The notes under the pieces are model-generated. The model made no database searches, was not told the DNA's origin, and saw only the letters and a program-made list of their open reading frames with translations. The translations under genes were made by a program, and so were the position numbers. Positions 58,690 to 64,000 of a stretch of 64,000 bases of DNA are shown here, in pieces. The stretch's first letter is position 1, and each line of letters begins with the position of its first letter. The DNA comes from Chlorokybus atmophyticus (Eukaryota > Streptophyta > Chlorokybophyceae > Chlorokybales > Chlorokybaceae), in NCBI GenBank assembly GCA_009103225.1, contig RHPI01001403.1:35585-99584 (forward strand). Direction: 5' to 3'.

Positions 58690-59650
58690 ATCCATAAGCT
58701 TCAGTACCTGTTCTGTTTCACAGCCTGTAAGTATGTGCTTCGCCATGTTGTCTGCTGCTCCTAGATACTGATAGTGTAAGGAGAGGCTGCTGAGGCAAGT
58801 GTTAGTTTATATCAGTTACATCCTGTGAAAAGGACATGGACAGCATTAGGTGAAGTTGGCGGCAATGGCAGCATTGCAGTATTGTGTGGTATCTCGCAAT
58901 TGTTGTGGCACAAACCAAATGGACAAGGATGACTCGGGCTGGCTGTCTGAATAGCGCTACAAGGTGGTCGAATTCGTCTTGCTGAGACACCTGGAGTATA
59001 ACTACCTAGCCGCCCATCAGCTGATGGGGTCTGCCTCAACGGCTGGCTTGCCTACTAGAAATCAAGGCTTACACCTGCGAGATCAGGCTTATCTCCCCTC
59101 CTCCCCCCCTGCCCCCCCCCGGCACCACCTCGCATAGATCTACCTTCGCGCGCTGCACATTATCCTTGGCACTTTTGTACACACCCATGTACACATGTAC
59201 ATAGCTTGTGTTTGTACCTTCGGATGGCGATTGCCAGCATCCACAAATGCTCAGCAGCGGCTGCTTCCTTAATACAGCGAGCTCACGGAGTTTGTGGGCA
59301 TAGAGTCCATGGTGGACAAGGTGTATTGCGACCATTGCTCCAAGCAGAGCGGTCAGTACACCGCACATTGGCAGCGTTTGTAATGCCGCTCCTGGGAAAG
59401 AGGCTTCTATTGGCGGAGCCTGCCTTCATGAGCACGACCTGACTGAACGTGTAGGGCGAACGTGAATGGCTGTAACTCAATGTACCAGATAACCTTTGCT
59501 TCGCTTAGTTTACGCTCCAGGAAGAATGAGCCAGGATGTCCCATCCCCTCGTATTGAAGGTACACAAACTGCTATTATGATATGCCATCATCCTTTGATA
59601 ACAGTGCACTTGTATAGTATACATGATGACTAGTCTCTTGGTACCCAAGT
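58690..59650. other. No gene recognised
   Basis: C-rich run at 59095-59122. Short frames only. Confidence 0.4.
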
Positions 59651-59659
59651 GTAATGGTG

Positions 59660-61410
59660 CGTGCGCAACCGCATCACCCTGTCAAAGGCTACGAACCATT
59701 TGCCGGACAGCTGTCCTTAGTTAGTTGAGGCTATTCAATAAGGGATGCAACAATGGCTGACTATTGTTGCTGTGGCCATGCGCACTAGCCAGTCCTATTG
59801 GTGTAGGCAGTGAGTGACCAGCGCAAGAATAATTCCGAGCGCACCTAAAACAGCACTGAGAACGCTGAACGAGTCCATCATGGGTTGTAGTATACGTAAC
59901 TTGCAACATCCAGCGGCTGGTTACACATGCTGCAAGCTACATATATCCGCCGCCACAGTTGGGACTGCCCACTTTGGCAGTGCCTAACTTGTGGCGCTGT
60001 CATCTCAGGTGGGGATGACCATCGCGGTGGTCGCTATCTTGGGTGCTGCTGCTGCCTGCCTCCCCTGCCTTCTTGCTTGCCAGCTAGTTGTTCGTGTGTT
60101 ATGTTGTGTGTTGGCAAACACTCAGTTGTTAGAGGCTAGGGCCAGCCCTCTGCATTGTGTATTGCCTGTGCTATCGTATCTTGCATTAATATTGCTTGTA
60201 TCCTGCACTGTTTGCTTGTCGTTTGCTTCTTGTGCATATATATCACTGCAGCTCTCCCCGCGCTGCCCGGTAATGAACGCAATTGTTGGGTGGCTTACTG
60301 GGCATGCCGCGTCCATGCGACCGAGTACATTGTTTGTGCATTGCTGTGAAATGGTACATGCACAATGCACAAACTTTCACAGCCGCACTGCACAACATCG
60401 AGCATGGTAGTTGTAACGGTGCTGTCAACTGCGTGGATTGGGCTTGCCAGGGAAAGAAAAACATCAGGACACGCAATATCAAGTAGCAGCATGCGTTGGT
60501 GAACGCTGCACCCTTGACACAATATAGATACAATATAAAGACAACCAGGTACTTGGTAACTCAAGCGCTACATGCTACCAATGAACATCGACTCATGCAG
60601 TTACGCACACACAGCTTTACGCGCAAATTCTCTAACCACACACTCACAGGCGTGACATTCTCTCTCACTGGCACGCTCATGCAATCTCACTGGCTAGTAT
60701 TCGCACAACATTGCACGCAGTGACGTATCCCCCCNNNNCCGGGCAAGCAACATCCGCCCACATCCTCTTGCAACCCGACATGCATGTCCGCTCAACGCCA
60801 CTTCAAACAGACAATGTGTCCGAGGAGGACTGTAATGTGAGTGCAAAGTACACAACAACAAAGTAGCTGATTGCATGCAAGTGTGGAGATGAGAGCAAAA
60901 CAGAAGCAGGAGAGGGGAGGGGGGCCAACCTGTGCTGCAGCGGTACTGGTAAGTTGCCAACATGTGGAGGCAGCCACCCGCCAAGCTGCAGGAATGACGC
61001 CTTCTTTATCCACGGAGACGACGACAATGCTGCCCCCGCCCACAAAGCCAAGCTAGTGATCAGCTCCACCGCTTCCTGGTCACATCACCAGCCGGCAGCG
61101 AGACAGGGTTTGGTGGCGGCGCATGGTGAGGAGGAGGAGGTGGTGGGTTGAGGCGTGTTGTATAGCAACTCTTCCCATTCCTGTCTCCCTCAATCCCGCC
61201 CCTACCATCCTTTCTCTTCTCGCCCTCCCCTTCTCACTTCTCGCTTTCCCGTCCCCCAGGCTTTCTTGCTTTCTCGCATGCGCGTCTCTGCACTCTGGTC
61301 TCTTGCTGTCTCTATTACATGGACGCACACACTCATGGTACATCGCAGCCCTTGTACGCGCACACTCGTGCGCACTCTTACACCGTGGCACATGCTTGAG
61401 TCAAGCAGAC
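59660..61410 (+). repeat. Diverged long direct repeat, copy B
   Basis: Matches 46699-48172 in order and orientation, with an extra hydrophobic-coding insert at about 59900-60340 absent from copy A. The 4-N gap at 60735-60738 lies inside, after CCCCCC. Confidence 0.8.
60735..60738. other. Assembly gap (4 N)
   Basis: NNNN between CCCCCC and CC. A single N at 61661 also follows CCCC. Confidence 0.99.
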
Positions 61411-61419
61411 AAATAAAAC

Positions 61420-63110
61420 CCGAGTTGTGGTGCAACTGCTGCACCACGCCGAATCTCAATCTCATCCGTGCTCGGCGCCCCATCATGGTGCGTGGATGAT
61501 TGCTCTCGGTGAAGCTATTTGTCAACCAGTATTGATATATATACCTTACAGTACTGGTGTCAGTGTCTGTTTATATTGCGTCTCTTGGCGGGGAGTCCTT
61601 CATTGCGATCAACAACAACGTCGACGCAAACATTCTTTCAAGCAACGGTACAGCATCCCCNGCAGTTGATTTCAAAACTTCCCCGCCTAGATGTTGTTGC
61701 TGATGCCCAGAGCCACCAGCTGGGAAGCGAAGGTGTGATATACTTCACAGGGTGGTGGTGTGGGCCTCCCTGCTCAGGATGCGGCACAGTTGCTGCGGAG
61801 GTTGGTGTCGAAAGCGGCCACGGGAGGTAGTGACACCGTGATGTTGACAGTGATGTACACCGTCTTGGCAAAAGTGTACATGGTCATGAAGGTATGGACA
61901 GCAGTCGGTGTTTGACACGCATGCACGCACCTGCCAGCCGAATGGGGCTCGACAGGGATTGAGGAGACGGCGTGGAGCACAAAGATGGCGGCGAAGGAGG
62001 CCATGGTGAGAGCGCACAGACAGAGAAACAATCATGATGATGGTGGCTGGATCAGACTGCATGCAGGCACATGTACACGTACACATGCACAGCAGAGCGG
62101 AGAGGGACAGTGAACAGCCTCTTACCATGACAGACTGCCTGCCTCTCTCACCACACAGTTACTGCCTGCATTCGTCCAAGGGTTTCTTCCCACACACAGA
62201 ACGGTGTGAGAGACAGTAATAGCGCTATTACTGTCTCTCACACCGTTCGGCGTGGTCATATTTCCCTGCAGCCGCTGTTGTGCGTAGTAAACCATTGATA
62301 ACACCAGTATTGATGATGATGTTGCCTTTTGCTATGTCACGCAGGCCTCCTCCTCTGCCTGATGACAAACAGATAGGATGGGTGAGAACAGTTGTACCTT
62401 GTTGTTGCCTGGCATGCATGAAAATGGCACAAAGCAGGCGCTGAGGCAGGCCTTATGTCGGTGTTTGTGTGCTTGCGTGCGCTTGGCGTGCGTTTTTCTC
62501 AAGACCCATGCAAAATGAACGGGGTTTGGAATCTTTGTTCGAGTCTTGTGGCCGTTGGGACAGCCTTCTGAGAGCAGGCGACGGCGACAAGGCGGCAGCG
62601 TCGGCGGCATGAAGACCAGATAGTGGGTAGATCTCTCTCTTTCTTGCTCTGCAGAAAAGTATGCACCTATATGGGTTCGTCGCTAACATCTTGTCATTTG
62701 GATCGCCGGGACACACACACACACACCCACGCGCGCGCGCGCGCGCAGGCAAATAGGCAGGCAGGCATGCGCATGCCCGCAAGCATAGATGTGCACCTAC
62801 ATGGGCACATGCATGGCATCTATCGCACGTACGCACACGCACGCAGACTTCAAACAACCGCGGCATTGCCGTCGTTAATCAATGTTAAAAACACATGTGC
62901 ATTCAACACCGCGTTGCTAGCACACTGTGGTCATAGCACAAGAAAGGACGCAATCAGCAACAACACGTCGTATGAGCAGACAACCACTGCAGGTACAGTC
63001 GTGAGCTTATGCTTTTCTTCTAGTGATTTGAAACGTCATCATGCGTGAACGCAAAAGAAGTTGACGCATGACACTTGTCATCTGACATAGTGGCATGTTT
63101 TTGCGGTGAG
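61420..63110. other. No gene firmly recognised
   Basis: A minus-strand frame starting about 62003 (MASFAAIFVLHAVSSIPVEP) looks like a signal peptide or membrane helix and is followed by a possible donor, but no continuing exon could be verified. CA/CG alternation at 62710-62750. Confidence 0.3.
62199..62248. repeat. Perfect 50-bp palindrome
   Basis: 25-bp arms without spacer, centred on AGCGCT (62221-62226). It is the longest perfect palindrome in the window. Confidence 0.98.
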
Positions 63111-63118
63111 TGGGAGAG

Positions 63119-63331
63119 ATGTCAGGCAACAACGACTGGCACGAGAGCGACTTGCAGAACATCAACAATCTCCTGACGCAGTCGGCTGACAGGATCATCA
63201 ACGAGCTTGACAAGCTGAAAGTGGTCATCCGAAACGAGTGCCTAAGAGTCTGCAATCACGATACTCGTCCAGACGAACCCCTCATCCCACTTGTTCGCGA
63301 AAAGACAACTGAGGGGGCATTTTACCTGTGA
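63119..63331 (+). CDS. Hypothetical, possible 5' exon
   Basis: The ATG at 63119 opens MSGNNDWHESDLQNINNLLT then QSADRIINELDKLKVVIRNE, a predicted helical and charged segment of about 70 codons ending TEGAFYL. A second coding-like block lies at about 63390-63478 (PIPFYGIVLDRELDARRQQF), preceded by an acceptor-like TGATAG, but the phases do not join cleanly. No family recognised. Confidence 0.35.
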   Translation: MSGNNDWHESDLQNINNLLTQSADRIINELDKLKVVIRNECLRVCNHDTRPDEPLIPLVREKTTEGAFYL

Positions 63332-63953
63332 ACATGCTTGGACTTGAGGAGTGCACTAATGAAGAACTTGATATGATAGACGTATCCGATCCCCTTCTAT
63401 GGGATTGTGCTGGATCGAGAGCTTGATGCACGACGCCAGCAGTTCAAGGAGTGGATGACACGGGGGTCTAGGTCTAGGTACTATCATTGACAATGCAATA
63501 TGCAATGTAGCTGTTGGCTTGCACGAACGTATACATCAGCGTCGCATAGGGCAGCCTACATTTGCCACTGGTTGTGTAACTTGGTGGTGCGGCTGTTCGG
63601 CCCGCATTCTTGCTGCCCAGATAAGCGCAGTGGCCGCATCGGTGTTTGTGCATGTGTGCTTGAGTGGAGGAGGGGCGGGCCTAACTCGACGTGGAAGTTC
63701 TGCTCCATATTCTGTCCTGTTGTTGCGCCACACAAGATCGACCATGGCTCTTTGGCGCTGATGTCGCAGACAAGCTTTATCACTTGCGCAGAGTGGTCAA
63801 CACCCACGCCCGCGACTACGCCACTGCCAGTGGTAGGCTATCATGGACGGGCAGACCTCTGCCACGCATGCTTTGTCCAAGCTACTAGCGTAGTACCAAC
63901 GCGCACAGCCTTGCGCCTGCCATGCACAAGCGAATATACACTATACACAAAGT

Positions 63954-63955
<2 letters not shown>

Positions 63956-64000
<45 letters not shown>
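63956..64000. other. Poly-C run at the window end
   Basis: 45 consecutive C's, comparable to the poly-G next to the gap at 53.6 kb. Probably an assembly edge. Confidence 0.95.

Noticed and set aside
59991-60410. Hydrophobic 139-codon plus-strand frame as a membrane protein
   Set aside because: It lies inside repeat copy B, its hydrophobicity comes from TTG/CTT-rich composition, and it is not conserved in copy A.
46699-61410. The two long direct repeats as LTRs of one retrotransposon
   Set aside because: No polymerase, integrase, primer-binding site or polypurine tract lies between them, the enclosed genes are host-like, and the copies are too diverged and unequal in length for a recent element.

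Overview
The window reads as a nuclear scaffold from a eukaryote, most likely a green alga. The evidence is coding sequence split by short GT..AG introns (67 to about 110 bp where both ends could be fixed), low gene density, long microsatellites, CACTA (En/Spm) DNA transposons with plant/algal-type tnp2 genes, and a TIR-NB-ARC-TPR immune-type gene. The lineage is inferred from gene content only. No tRNA, rRNA or CRISPR was recognised.

Layout. 1-2 kb: the end of a TNP2-type transposase gene (minus strand), cut by the window edge. 2.2-4 kb: a zinc-finger/Tudor-like reading frame followed by a phage-type cytosine-5 DNA methyltransferase (plus). 4-11 kb: repeats, dominated by a dispersed short stem-loop family, plus a minus-strand retroelement-like gene joining an OTU protease domain to a Gag-like domain. 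11.3-12.2 kb: a clean two-exon gene of unknown function. 12.7-16.7 kb: a 151-bp tandem repeat, a multi-exon TNPA-like gene and a subterminal-type repeat array, possibly the remains of another CACTA element. 17.3-18.6 kb: a decayed glycerol kinase gene.

Two CACTA elements could be delimited by terminal inverted repeats and 3-bp target duplications. CACTA-2 (18630-34870, 16.2 kb, duplication CCT) holds a minus-strand TNPA-like gene, a zinc-ribbon gene between two arrays of ACCATGCATGGT-type palindromes, a SET-domain fragment and a degenerate tnp2 transposase. CACTA-1 (36992-46332, 9.3 kb, duplication CTG) is better preserved: tnp2 transposase on minus and a TNPA-like gene on plus, divergently transcribed from the centre. 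A decayed gamma-glutamyltransferase gene lies between the two elements.

46.7-61.4 kb: two roughly 1.5-1.7 kb diverged copies of one sequence flank a region holding an intronless single-pass membrane protein gene and the TIR-NB-ARC-TPR gene, which carries an in-frame stop and two frame changes. The last 3 kb hold little beyond one short open frame.

Two themes cut across the window: many nearly loop-free perfect inverted repeats (26-50 bp), two of which sit at frame breaks in recognisable genes; and in-frame TAA/TAG codons in transposon genes, several at glutamine-compatible positions. Assembly gaps abut C or G homopolymers, and the window ends in 45 C's, so some breaks may be assembly errors.
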